The position numbers were made by a program, and so were the translations under genes. Below, in pieces: positions 1-9,324 of a DNA stretch of 41,057 nucleotides; the stretch's first letter is position 1; each line of letters begins with the position of its first letter. Below the pieces are notes generated by a model. It was not told the DNA's origin and searched no databases. It saw only the letters and a list, made by a program, of their open reading frames with translations. This DNA is from Basidiobolus meristosporus CBS 931.73 (lineage: Eukaryota; Basidiobolomycota; Basidiobolomycetes; Basidiobolales; Basidiobolaceae), in assembly GCA_002104905.1 (NCBI GenBank), contig MCFE01000738.1, positions 1 to 41,057 on the forward strand, given 5' to 3'.

Positions 1-545
1 TGCTTGGATGGTGCGCGCAGTAATGCTCGACTTACCGAACGTTGTCTAGAAGGCGCGGTGTGGTCTTGTATACTTTCCCGAGGGTGGTTTTACATTCACA
101 GATTAAGGGTATGTAAGTGCTGAAGGTAGTTAGTCAAGTTGTTCCATAGATCCAAGAACGAAGTGGTCACTTCAGCTACCTTCCGATATCGAAACCAGCA
201 TTGGAGGTTAATAAACCGTCACCAAGCTGCACCTTGTTACTTTTTCCTATGAAGGTAACTTTAGTGCTGGAGCGGAAGAAGGGCAACTAACTCTTCGTTA
301 CCATAAAGAGATACAGCGTTGAGCTCTTTGGTGGCACAAACCCAAGAAAACGAATCGCCAACAATGGCGCGACACGTCCCGCACTGAAATACTAGCGGTG
401 CTGACACATCTTGAGACTCGGCTGCGTTATCAACACTTGTGGTTATGTCCCTATTTAACGGGGCTGTCTCCTCTTCTAACTGTGGTGGCCAGCGGGATTC
501 AGTTGGCTCAATCTTGGTTCGTGATTCAGGTCGAGAAGTCAGCAT
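1..545 (-). CDS. mis18: Mis18-family centromere protein (partial, runs off left edge)
   Basis: Mis18 proteins form a complex that primes centromeres for loading the histone H3 variant CENP-A; the core is a Yippee-like zinc fold. Reading the minus strand I join three exons: 545-302, 246-180 and 119-36, with introns 301-247 (55 nt) and 179-120 (60 nt), both GT-AG and frame-preserving. The ATG at 545 opens a roughly 50-residue polar N-terminus, followed by VFQCGTC and GDSFSW, the first zinc motif and typical Mis18 GDS block. The third exon gives STYIPLICECKTTLGKVYKT and then TPRLLDNVR, the second cysteine motif and the conserved TTP-x-LD-x-R block. A GTAAGT donor at 35 starts a further intron, so the C-terminal coiled coil lies outside the window. 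Odd: the second cysteine pair reads CxC, not the usual CxxC. The family call rests on several blocks in order, so I am fairly sure of it. Confidence 0.85.
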
Positions 546-818
546 TTTAACAAGTTCAAGTTACTTTGCTGTAACGGCTCTGCTAAACCCTATAATCTGG
601 GGGTTGTTATTTGTTTAATTTTCGGTCAAAACTAGTGCTGAGTCGCACGACTTATTGGATCTTGATGATGATGGTTTTGAAGGGTGAGTCTATATCTTCA
701 CCCAATGGATGCCTTGTATGAATATCATTGATCATTGGCGAGTGTGGTGAAATATAAATGGGTTACTAAGACACATTGGCAGTTGGATTTTGAAGGGCTT
801 CTGTGGAACCAAAGCAAT

Positions 819-2026
819 ATGAAAGTTGCACTTCTTGGTGATGTGATGCCGGTATGTCCCAAAGCCCATTGCTATACTGTATTACCAACTGACCTGAATG
901 CCAGGGGCGACTTTTCAATCATTCGTTGGGATTGCCCTCCGAGGCTGCCGGAATGACCGCCGACGACTTCGAAGAGTGTTTTCCCGAGCTGCTTCAAGAA
1001 GACCCAGACAGGATATGGGGAAGCGTGCTGCCGGTACTGGAATCATGTGATGTTAGAATCATCAATCTGGAATGTGCGGCAGGTACCAAGGATCCCGAAA
1101 ACGACGCTTACTCCCACTGTATGCATCCCGAAGTGGTAAATAAGCTCCTCAAAGGAAAAGTCGATATGTGTTGCTTGGCCAATAACCATGCACTTGATAT
1201 GGGGCCTGCAGGATTGAAATCGATGGTTACCGCCTTGAATGCCTCTGGTATCAAGTGGGCTGGGGTTGGCAAACTTGGGCAAGCGCGTAGAGCTTGCAGA
1301 TATAGTTCAGTCGGCCTTCTTAGCTACGCCGATCACTTCATCGAGTGGGCGGCGACCGAGAACTCGATCGGAATCAATTACTTCGACATCGCGGGGTTCA
1401 CCGTCAATGGTACTGGAAATATCAATCGGCAACGAGTCACAAGCATTAGTGAGATAACGAAGATGGTTGAGACCATTCGTTCCCAGGTCCAGCTGGTTGT
1501 GGTTGGGATCCACTGGGGCGATAATTTTACCTGGCAGCCACCTCGGGTTTTCCAAGAGTTTGCCAGAGCGTTGATTGATGAGAGTGACATCGACGTTGTG
1601 TTTGGCCACTCGGCTCACCATGTGCAAGGCGTCGAGATATACAACGGGAAGGTTATCCTGTATGGATGCGGAGATTTCCTGGATGATTACGATGTATATG
1701 TGAGAGCGCTCAAAGCAGGGAGACAACTCTCCAGCGATGAAGACAGTGATGAAGAGTCGGAAGAAGAGCCATTTGATTTTGAGCCCTTTCGGAAGCACCG
1801 GAGTGACCTGAGCTTCATGTATATAATACACACCGAGGAAACCAATCATGGATCATGCGTTATTCGTCAACTGGAGCTCATCCCCACCAGAATCCAAGAT
1901 TTACAAGTAAACCTTGCCGAAGGAGAAGATCGCCAGTGGGTTATTGACAAGATGAGTAGTCTCTGTGAAGAGCTTGGAACTCACGTAGAACCAACCGAAA
2001 CGTCCCTTCTAATTCAAGTTTCTTAG
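819..2026 (+). CDS. CapA-like (PGA_cap) metallophosphatase-fold protein
   Basis: Predicted 384 aa from two exons, 819-851 and 905-2026; the 53-nt intron (GTATGT...CCAG) is phase 0. The first exon gives only MKVALLGDVMP; joined to GRLFNHSLG it recreates the metal-binding GDVM-x-GR start of CapA proteins, which fixes both the start and the splice. Further family motifs follow in order: NLE near residue 65, ANNHALDMG near 103-111, GIHWGDNF, then GHSAHHVQGVE and YGCGDFLDDY. In bacteria CapA helps make or release poly-gamma-glutamate capsule; fungal homologues exist, but their substrate is not known to me, so the role here is open. No signal peptide is visible. An acidic Asp/Glu/Ser stretch (about residues 291-308) interrupts the domain before its final strands. 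AATAAA lies at 2032-2037, followed by a run of ten C. The gene is divergent from Mis18, with 273 bp between the two start codons. Confidence 0.85.
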
Positions 2027-2226
2027 CATGCAATAAATCCCCCCCCCCTATACACTAGAATATCGAATTTTTTGATCACAGATTAAGCTGCTCTACACAA
2101 ATCCAACAACGATCGGTGAAAAATCAATGAGAAAAAGAAAAAAAGACTGGTGAGATACGAGTTGGGAAGTTAGCTCTAGCCTCGGTAGCAGCAGAATTTA
2201 GGTACACCTCCAAAGCAGAACGTAAA

Positions 2227-3080
2227 ATGACTTCGACTAGACTGGACGGGCGCAAGTCTGACGAAATCCGTCCCCTGTACTGCTCACAGAGTCTGTTGAA
2301 TCGTGCTGATGGCTCCGGACGTTTTGAGCAAGGTGCTAAACAACCGAACCCCTCGACTGTAACCAAAGTTATTAATCTTGTAAGCTAATAGGTAAATCGG
2401 CGGTTCTTTGCGGCGTACACGGTCCCATGGAGGTAAAAATAAACCAAGAGCAGCTCGACAAATCAACCCTGGAAGTGAACTTCCGACCCATGGTTGGCTT
2501 ACCTGGAACTCGTGAGAAGAAATATGAAACGGTGATCCGGAACACCTTCGAAAACGCCATTCTCTCCGGACTACATCCCCGTACACTTATCCAGATGAAT
2601 GCTCAAGTATTGTGGGATGATGGTTGCGTAAGAAATATGCTTTATTGTTCGCATATCAAGCACACATAAGGATTTATGAATTTTCCGGTAGGTTCTTGCA
2701 ACGGCTATCAACGCAGTTACTCTGGCGCTGATTGACGCTGGTATTCCTGTCAAAAACATCATTTCTGCCTCCACCTGCCTTATTGATGGTGAAGGACAGC
2801 TGGTTATCGACCCTACTTTGAAAGAACTCGAGGTAAGCCAGATATGACACTGCCTAGAAACCCAACTAAATGTATTCCACACTAGACTCCCAGCTCGTCA
2901 ATCCATACATTTGCTTTTGACAGTACAACCCAAGGGGTGGTTTTCTCGGAATCTATTGGTTCCTACTCTGAAGACGACTACTTTAGATGCCTAGAGATAT
3001 GCTGTGCCGCTGCCACCAAAATCCATGCGTTCATGAGAACCGCTCTCGAGAAAAAGCTTGAAAAAGAGAATCAATACTGA
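2227..3080 (+). CDS. rrp46: Exosome complex component Rrp46 (RNase PH-like, EXOSC5)
   Basis: Predicted 225 aa from four exons: 2227-2332, 2392-2627, 2692-2832, 2886-3080. Introns of 59, 64 and 53 nt are GT-AG and keep the frame. Rrp46 is one of six RNase PH-like ring subunits of the RNA exosome, which degrades and trims RNA in nucleus and cytoplasm; the eukaryotic ring subunits are catalytically inactive. The protein begins MTSTRLDGRKSDEIRPLYCS; then come GSGRFEQGKSAVLCGVHGP (RNase PH G-S-x-x-F-x-x-G block), FRPMVGLPGTREKKYE, a helix with ILSGLHPRTLI, QVLWDDG, NAVTLALIDAGIPVKN and STCLIDGEGQLVIDP. Length and order match the family. The ATG at 2227 is the natural start since it directly precedes the conserved LDGRK-x-DEIRP. 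The final residues, rich in Lys and Glu, form a short charged helix. It lies 200 bp downstream of the CapA-like gene on the same strand. Confidence 0.92.
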
Positions 3081-3901
3081 TGAATGATACCCTTGATCGA
3101 TACCTCTTCACTACTTATAGAACAATACCATTCAAAGCACGAAGTATTGCCTCTCCTTAGCCTCGTATTGTTGGAGGTATTCTTTTCAAAGCGTGTATCC
3201 ACCGCAATCTTCTACTCAGGTTATGAGGATTTGATAGGACTTGGTTAAATGAAGCGCTTAGCCTGCTGCGAAAGATACAGCTGCCAAATGATTATGACTG
3301 GTTGGCTTACATAGTGCCAAAGAACTAGCACACTCTAACTTAATTGGTATTAATTGCATAAGACTGAGGTTCGTGTTCGTAATCCATCTGGCCATTCGAA
3401 ATAAGCGTTTGTGGGCACACAGCTGAAACAAATCATCTAGAAAGCTAGTGCCGTAGCTGAAACCAGCATGCATTGCATATATCGATATCTATGATACGTG
3501 TCTATTGGTGAATGCAGGATCTTGATTTGGTCACCTTGCTGAGGAAGGTGATCCAAATGCGTAGTAGATTGGGCTGGTGAACAATGAAATGCTTGTGAAT
3601 GCGTAGTACCAATTCGCATCCAGTGAGGTCATTGTATTTGCAGCAGGGTACTAGGGTAATCCAAGTAATTGGTACATACAATGGAATCCAGTGTGGGTGA
3701 TCCCACCTACGTCATTATCTAGTCGTCGTCATCCGTATCATGAGAACAGGTGGAGATCCGTAGATTTATGTATAAACACCCTAGTGCTGTAGTAAAACCA
3801 GTCACTTCAATCAGTGCAAGTCCACTTTGTCAACACAGCCTTGATTCCCGCATATCTAACCTTTCTAATTTCAAAGCATACGAATCAGCCAATCTTTGAG
3901 T
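3081..3901 (+). other. Intergenic, upstream of the claudin-like gene
   Basis: No convincing gene. Short minus-strand open frames at 3258-3619 lack family motifs and splice support. A TATAAA at 3771-3776 lies about 130 bp before the next start codon and is a plausible core promoter. Confidence 0.5.
3771..3776 (+). promoter_or_regulatory. Candidate TATA box of the claudin-like gene
   Basis: TATAAA in an otherwise AT/GC-mixed stretch, 126 bp upstream of the ATG at 3902. Position and sequence only; no transcript start is known. Confidence 0.4.
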
Positions 3902-4517
3902 ATGACCTCCCTTCGTACCTATGGAGTGGTATCTCTACTGTTCATTACGTCTTACGCTTTCTCGTTATATTCCATCTTTACCAACACTTGGCTCTGGCGC
4001 AGAGCACCGGCACCATTGAAACTAAGCGAAAACTATGGCCTTTGGCGGAAGTGCAATCCTTTCGGTACCTGCAGGCCTTACCCTGACGCGGACCAAGGTG
4101 ACTGTGTGGATGATGCGTATTGCAACAAATGGCACGTCGCTCAGGCTGGTATGGCTGTATCGGGGATTCTAGGTGGCATGATTATCATAAGTTTGCTCGG
4201 ATTTCTTTTTGCAAATTATGCTCGTAGAAGCAAAGGCTGGAAGCTGGTAACATTGCTCCTCACCACCCACGGTAAGTTTAACCCAAGAGTCGGTCACGGT
4301 TCACTGGCTAATCTTTTTTCCATCTGTGCTAGCCATTTGTCAGATTATCTCCATGTCCTTGATCGCAAACATATCCAACAACTATTTCCACGTCGGAACT
4401 ACCTACGATATATCTTTTGTTTCTTGTATTGTTAGCTGGGTTCTAGATATCATCATCGCAGTAGCTCTGGGCACAATCGCCGTTACCAGCCCACCGGCCT
4501 ACCATCCTATAGATTAA
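3902..4517 (+). CDS. Claudin-like four-transmembrane protein
   Basis: Predicted 184 aa from exons 3902-4271 and 4333-4517; the 61-nt intron (GTAAGT...CTAG) is phase 1 and restores the frame inside the third membrane helix. Four hydrophobic segments: about 7-28, 82-105, 112-136 and 147-171. The first extracellular loop carries a Trp, then GLW, then two Cys (ENYGLWRKCNPFGTC), resembling the W...GLW-xx-C...C signature of the PMP22/claudin superfamily; two more Cys (GDC, AYC) follow. Fungal members of this superfamily (Sur7/PalI and Fig1/Dni types) sit in the plasma membrane and act in domain organisation, pH sensing or mating-related calcium flow; which group this belongs to I cannot say. The C-terminus is short (SPPAYHPID) with no PDZ-type end. 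The ATG at 3902 is the first in frame. Certain as a membrane protein, tentative as claudin-like. Confidence 0.75.
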
Positions 4518-4706
4518 ACCACTCTGGGCGTTTTACATCCAGTGTTCATGCGAGTCAACATTTCTCAAAAATATCTCAATATCTTGGTATACACTAATAA
4601 ACACATAATACGAGCATTTCCAATCGCACAGGGTGGGCTATTCAGCATTCAAAACCCCCGAGACTCGGATCACGCTCTTGTTCCATGTGTTCGTAGCACA
4701 ACGTTT

Positions 4707-5856
4707 CTACAAAATATCGGAGTGTGCTAGGCTCTGGTTCAACAGCAGTCGATTTCCAACCGAAATAATCTGACTGCCTCGGAAAGTATCAGCAGACCCT
4801 GCAATCTTCTCCAAACGTGCCTTGAACCTGCACATGAGATGCTGTGCAGTCCCCATCATTGCACGCATTGCTTTTGTGCATATCCACATACGGTGTTCGG
4901 AGATATCAACAAGCACCAGAGATTGGCTGTGACAGGAATAAATGGAATATCTAATGCTGTTTCATCGGTATTCTACAGCAGCGGAAGATCTCTTGGACAA
5001 GACACATTTGAAATGATATCGCGTTCTACGAGCCAGGAGCTGTTCGCTCCGTTCGAGATATCGTCCGAAGCTCTATTGTCGTCCACCTGTGGTCCATAAA
5101 GGTCAAGAGATGCCTGAGTGCGGTTGTCTGGGAATCTGCCCATGAGTTATTCTGGTTTTAGTATCCCTTACACAAGGTGGACGATCTTGCTGCTCTTCAA
5201 AGACATGATCTTCATGGTGAATGTCATCGCTAGTACAAGCCGTCAAACATGTATGGGTATTCAAGGGTCAGTTTAACGTGTGACGTAGAGCGGTTGAAGG
5301 GTGGAAAGGAGGTTCGTTTCTGGTAAGACAGCCAGTTACATATGGCGGGCTCATCTTTTGAAAACAAGAGCATCAATGTTTCTGGCTCTTCACGCAATCC
5401 ATCCGAGCATTTCCGAAACAATCCCACTTTCTAAATGAACACACTTGCACTTGAGGATGCAAACTCGATCAGAACATCTGGGTTCTGCCTGTGGCAACGA
5501 GGATCCAAGCGGGCATTTATGGCCTTATGGTAAAAGCAATTAAGCACAAATAATTTGTTGATGTGAAGCTCTCCTGAACTTACTTGAGCCAAAGAAAGAT
5601 GTGAAACTCAGGGGGGTTATTTGCGAGCGGTTGCGCACTCTATCTATTTAAAGATGCAAACGAGGAGCCATGTAACATGAAGGCCTTTCTCCATTTGTAA
5701 ACTCTGCAGAGCAAGATTTATCATAATTATCGGCCATTCCGACTCTTCACCGGCGATAACTCTTTCGCTCTTCAATTGTGGTTCCTTGGCCCATCCCTTT
5801 GGTTTCTTGCCTTTGAAATTTGCCACCATCGCGGTAGAACTATGATAATTTAGCAT
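4707..5856 (-). CDS. Unresolved spliced gene or pseudogene, function unknown
   Basis: I do not recognise this gene. The last exon is the best supported: 4926-4707 after a 50-nt intron (4976-4927, GTAGAA...CACAG); it encodes about 73 residues including LVLVDISEHRMWICTKAM and a basic helix, ending HSDIL. Upstream, exon 5113-4977 encodes a polar stretch containing SLDLYGPQVDDNRASDD, joined by a 58-nt intron (5171-5114) to an acidic segment. Further up, 5427-5230 reads KVGLFRKCSDGLREE then LMLLFSKDEPAICNW, which looks folded, and 5856-5758 could hold the first exon (MVANFKGKKPKGWAKEP). Two joints do not close: an in-frame TAG separates ASVFI from KVGLF near 5430, and a frame change is needed near 5230. 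So this is either a real gene with unusual introns or a decaying one. The folded part has a PH-domain-like look, but I make no family claim. Confidence 0.3.
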
Positions 5857-5960
5857 CTACGGATTTTCAACCCATACACGTAAACAACCCTCCACCCCTT
5901 TTACACCAAAGAATATCTAACATTCCTGTAACACCGGGCACATACCATTCAGTGACGAGT

Positions 5961-8397
5961 ATGCTTCTGATTCTCGGTTTATTGCTGATAGGTTCTTTAC
6001 AGTGTTCCTTGGCAGTAAGCCCACTTTATGAAGACTGCTCATACCTAGTGAACACGTTCTTTACCAACATCAGTGTTAACTTCCTAAGTCCAAAACTCGA
6101 TTTGAACGACTACAGAGGTCACTCGAGACACTGCTGTGTTCTTCCGGGTGTCATATGCGAGAATGACCGAGTTGGTCAACTCATATTCATGGGAAATGTA
6201 TCAGGTAGGCTTCCCGACGACCTGGGGAAACTGAATTACTTATCAGCCATCGCGTTCGTGAACACCGCTGTTACCGGAGAAATCCCATCGTCCATTGGCA
6301 ATCTGACCAGACTCAACTTCCTGTGAGTGATCTCCTCCACAGCTGTACTTCTTATAGTTTGTTTGCTTCAATGCTTACGTTGCTTTCCCTCGCTAGATCT
6401 CTATTTCGCTCCAATTTCCACGGAGAACTTCCGAAGGAGATGTTTAACTTGCCATTGGAGTATCTGTAAGTGGTAGCGCCGGAGCCAACAGCACCTCACC
6501 CATTAACCGGGAACCCATATAGCAATTTGAACGACAATCGCTTTGTTGGCGAGATCCCTACCGCTATATCCCAGCTAACCAACGCAGCATTTATGTAAGT
6601 TGTAGTTCACATCGAAGTTGAATCATCTGGCAACTAATCCTTCTGCGACCCAGCGGACTGAGTAACAACAATTTTACCGGAGCATTACCCGCCTTCAAGC
6701 TGATCGATAAAGGAATATGCGAAATCAGTGGAAACAACCTGACATGTCTAAGCGCTGGGGCTCCCACCTGTAGCAGCACAACACCGATATCGCCGTGTGG
6801 TATGGACCCGAATTCTCTCGGCCTTCACGCGTTATCTAACCTGGTCCTTTCCGAGCAGATAGAACAGTCCCGGTGGAAAAGCAAGCAACGCCGACTCGCG
6901 AAACAGTCCCCTCCTGGGGAATCGCGCTTATCGTTATCGGCGCTTGCATCCTGGCGCTGTTGCTTGGGCTTGCGGTATGGCTAAACCACAGACGGAAACG
7001 AATGAGTAAGGCCTCCATGTACACCACCCCCACACTGCAATCCACTGAATTCCACCATTCCCTTTGCAGCACAGCGCCGATTGGATCGCAGTCGCCAAGC
7101 ACCGTTGGAGAGCCCCCAATACGGGAGCGGAATCTCATCACCAGATACTACGGGTGAGATCATCAGTGAGAAAACACTCTCCAGCAGAATCAGTGCCTCC
7201 GAGTCGGACTTACCCGTGCCTGTTCTTGTCGGCGCGGGCTCCAGATCGTATGAAGAAAAGAATTCCCTGGTCAATAGGGGAATAACCCCGCTCCCGCCGA
7301 TGCGAAAGTCCATAACGACCGATCAGTACTGCCAAACAGAAAGGGGCGCATTGGCCCATCCTAAACACCCTGTTGCAGTCGATCAGCCGGCAAATCCGGA
7401 CGGGGGTTTGTCGTCAGAACAAGATCGAAACGATCCTACCAGCGCAGGGCATGCGATCTCTGGCAGCTCCTCCCCTGAATCAACCCCAAACCCAGTTCTT
7501 TCAAAGCCACCGAGTTTCATCAACAACCCCTGTGATGAGAGCTCGATAAAGGATGAGGAACCAGCAAGTGAAGGCACCCAAATGAAGCGGGGCTCGGAGT
7601 ACATGGACGAGCATGAGGATGAGCATGAGCATAACGATGCCCCAGATTCCCTTGAATCCGAGTTGAAATCGAAGCCTTCCAGAGACCCTCCGCTTTCGCG
7701 AGTCGTGTCGATAATTTCCCATTCTTACTCGACATTATCCAACTCCTCGTCCAACTCCTCGTTTAAGCGAATACGCACATCCACATCTTCCTATGGAGAT
7801 ATCAAGAACGTCTTTCCTGCACCCACCGAGCCAGAACAGACTCCTTCCGAGCTGAACAGAGATTCCACAGGCAGCGTGGGCCAAGGAGACAAGGACACTG
7901 CTAGAGACGACCCCGGTGGATATTCTTTACCAGATATTGCCGCAGGCATGGAGCCACCGAAGTTCGTTAGTGAGCCAGCCCCTGAGCCCGCAGAGGTGTT
8001 CCACCCCGAGCACGACTTGATTCTGACCGACACGGATACGTTAGTTGGACAACCCTTGGAACATGAGAAACTTGGCAAAGCGCTCCTTAAGCTCAAGCAT
8101 CCCCACGATTTGGACATTCACCATCACTTTCATGAATACGACCCAAACAACCCATGTCCCAGCCCCTTAGATCCAATCTTCCACAACATAATGACCAAAT
8201 CCCACTCAACCGCCCCGCCAATGCTTTCGTTCCAAACAACCAGTGGAACAGTGAACCGACCAAAGAGGAGGCCCAAGCTTCCTTACATGGCCACCAGACA
8301 GGACCGCTCACGTAGCAGCTCTCCCCGCTCATCCTTGTACAATTCCAGGGCGCGTTCCTCGCTAAACAGAACTAGACTCTCTCAGGTCTTTTCGTGA
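5961..8397 (+). CDS. LRR receptor-like membrane protein with a long Ser/Pro-rich tail
   Basis: Predicted 707 aa from six exons: 5961-6322, 6397-6465, 6523-6594, 6654-6799, 6859-7005, 7070-8397. The ATG at 5961 opens a clear signal peptide (MLLILGLLLIGSLQCSLAVS). A plant-type LRR N-cap follows (HCCVLPGVICEN), then about four leucine-rich repeats (GEIPSSIGNLTRL, GELPKEMFNLPLEYL, GEIPTAISQLTNA, NNNFTGALPAF), a short Cys-paired cap and one membrane helix at about 237-258 (IALIVIGACILALLLGLAVW) with a basic stop-transfer NHRRKRM. The remaining roughly 450 residues are cytosolic, disordered, rich in Ser, Pro, Glu and His, with no kinase or other domain I can see. Exons 2 and 3 each encode exactly one repeat, bounded by phase-2 introns. 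Likely role: surface sensing or adhesion with signalling through partners bound to the tail; this is inference. AATAAA at 8572-8577. Confidence 0.85.
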
Positions 8398-9324
8398 TCC
8401 CACGAGTCAAGATTTCCATTTCAAATGGACCAGACTTTAGAGAACAACTTTCTGATTTTGATTCACGTTTAAGATGTATAAAGATTTCCTTGTCGTTTTG
8501 GTTCGTTCTGTCCGCTTAATTCGGCCGACATCTGGTTTGGGTCAGAGTGATGTATTTAAGCAAGTAATATTAATAAACGAACTTTTGTCTTGAAGTGGGT
8601 GCCCACCAACGCCGCCCGCTCCATAGCTGGCTGGTCCATTCTCCCTGCACCTATGCTGGATCCCTTGCCCATGAAAACCCGTCCCCAGGCCGCAAGCGAT
8701 GACGTCTGGCCGCATGCGCAAGGTTGGTACGAACTCGCCAGAGCCTGCGATTGTACCAACTCTCGTGACCGTGGCACAGGCAGGGGGCACACGATGATCT
8801 TCACATCTGCTGACACTCTGGTCAGTCAGCCGGCATCCACACAATGGCAGATCAGGTTGAGCATTTGTTGCCATGTTTCTCTGACTCAGATGTCGCGAAA
8901 TGAGGCAACCATCGATGATGTTGTGCAACACAACCCGACATTTGTGATCGCTAGAACACTCGAAAAACTTCCACGGGCCAAGAACAAAAAGAATCAGGGA
9001 TCATTTTTCACATCTGGAGCCAGATCATGACAACATTCTCAAACATAGGCTACCTAGCATGAAGTTGGCCCCACCAAAATCAAGGCCTTCATGGCTGGGC
9101 CGTCCTGAACGAAATCCTCAAATTTTGCGGACCCTTTCAGTGGCGGGCGAAACTGGATTTGCCTTCACCCTCCATTTCTGATATCCTTTTTTTGAAGCCT
9201 TTGCAGGTTCTCTATTGGTTTCCGGTCGAGTTTCCAAGTAACTGCTCTTCTACACTACTTCTAATCTTATCCCGCTGCCCTTCCCATACATCTTCGCAAG
9301 GCTCCCGGCACTCTCGGACAAAAC
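8398..9324. other. Intergenic between LRR gene and CK1; ambiguous open frames
   Basis: About 8590-9030 is GC-richer than other spacers and open in several frames on both strands (146 codons plus, 129 and 86 codons minus). The minus frame 8816-8556 reads most like protein (for example RVFMGKGSSIGAGRMDQPAM), but I see no family, start context or splice pattern that selects one frame. From 9150 on, pyrimidine-rich sequence leads to the CK1 start and is probably its promoter and leader. Confidence 0.4.

Noticed and set aside
2039-2048. Run of ten C, and the run of ten G at 16850-16859
   Set aside because: Homopolymers in non-coding DNA; no associated structure, and length may vary by sequencing.
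7383-8332. Long minus-strand frames opposite the LRR protein tail
   Set aside because: Shadows of the Ser/Pro-rich coding strand; the plus frame is continuous with a signal peptide, LRRs and membrane helix.
8556-9030. Overlapping long open frames on both strands after the LRR gene
   Set aside because: Both strands are open because the stretch is GC-richer; none has a family motif, splice support or a clear start, so I list the region as ambiguous instead of calling a gene.
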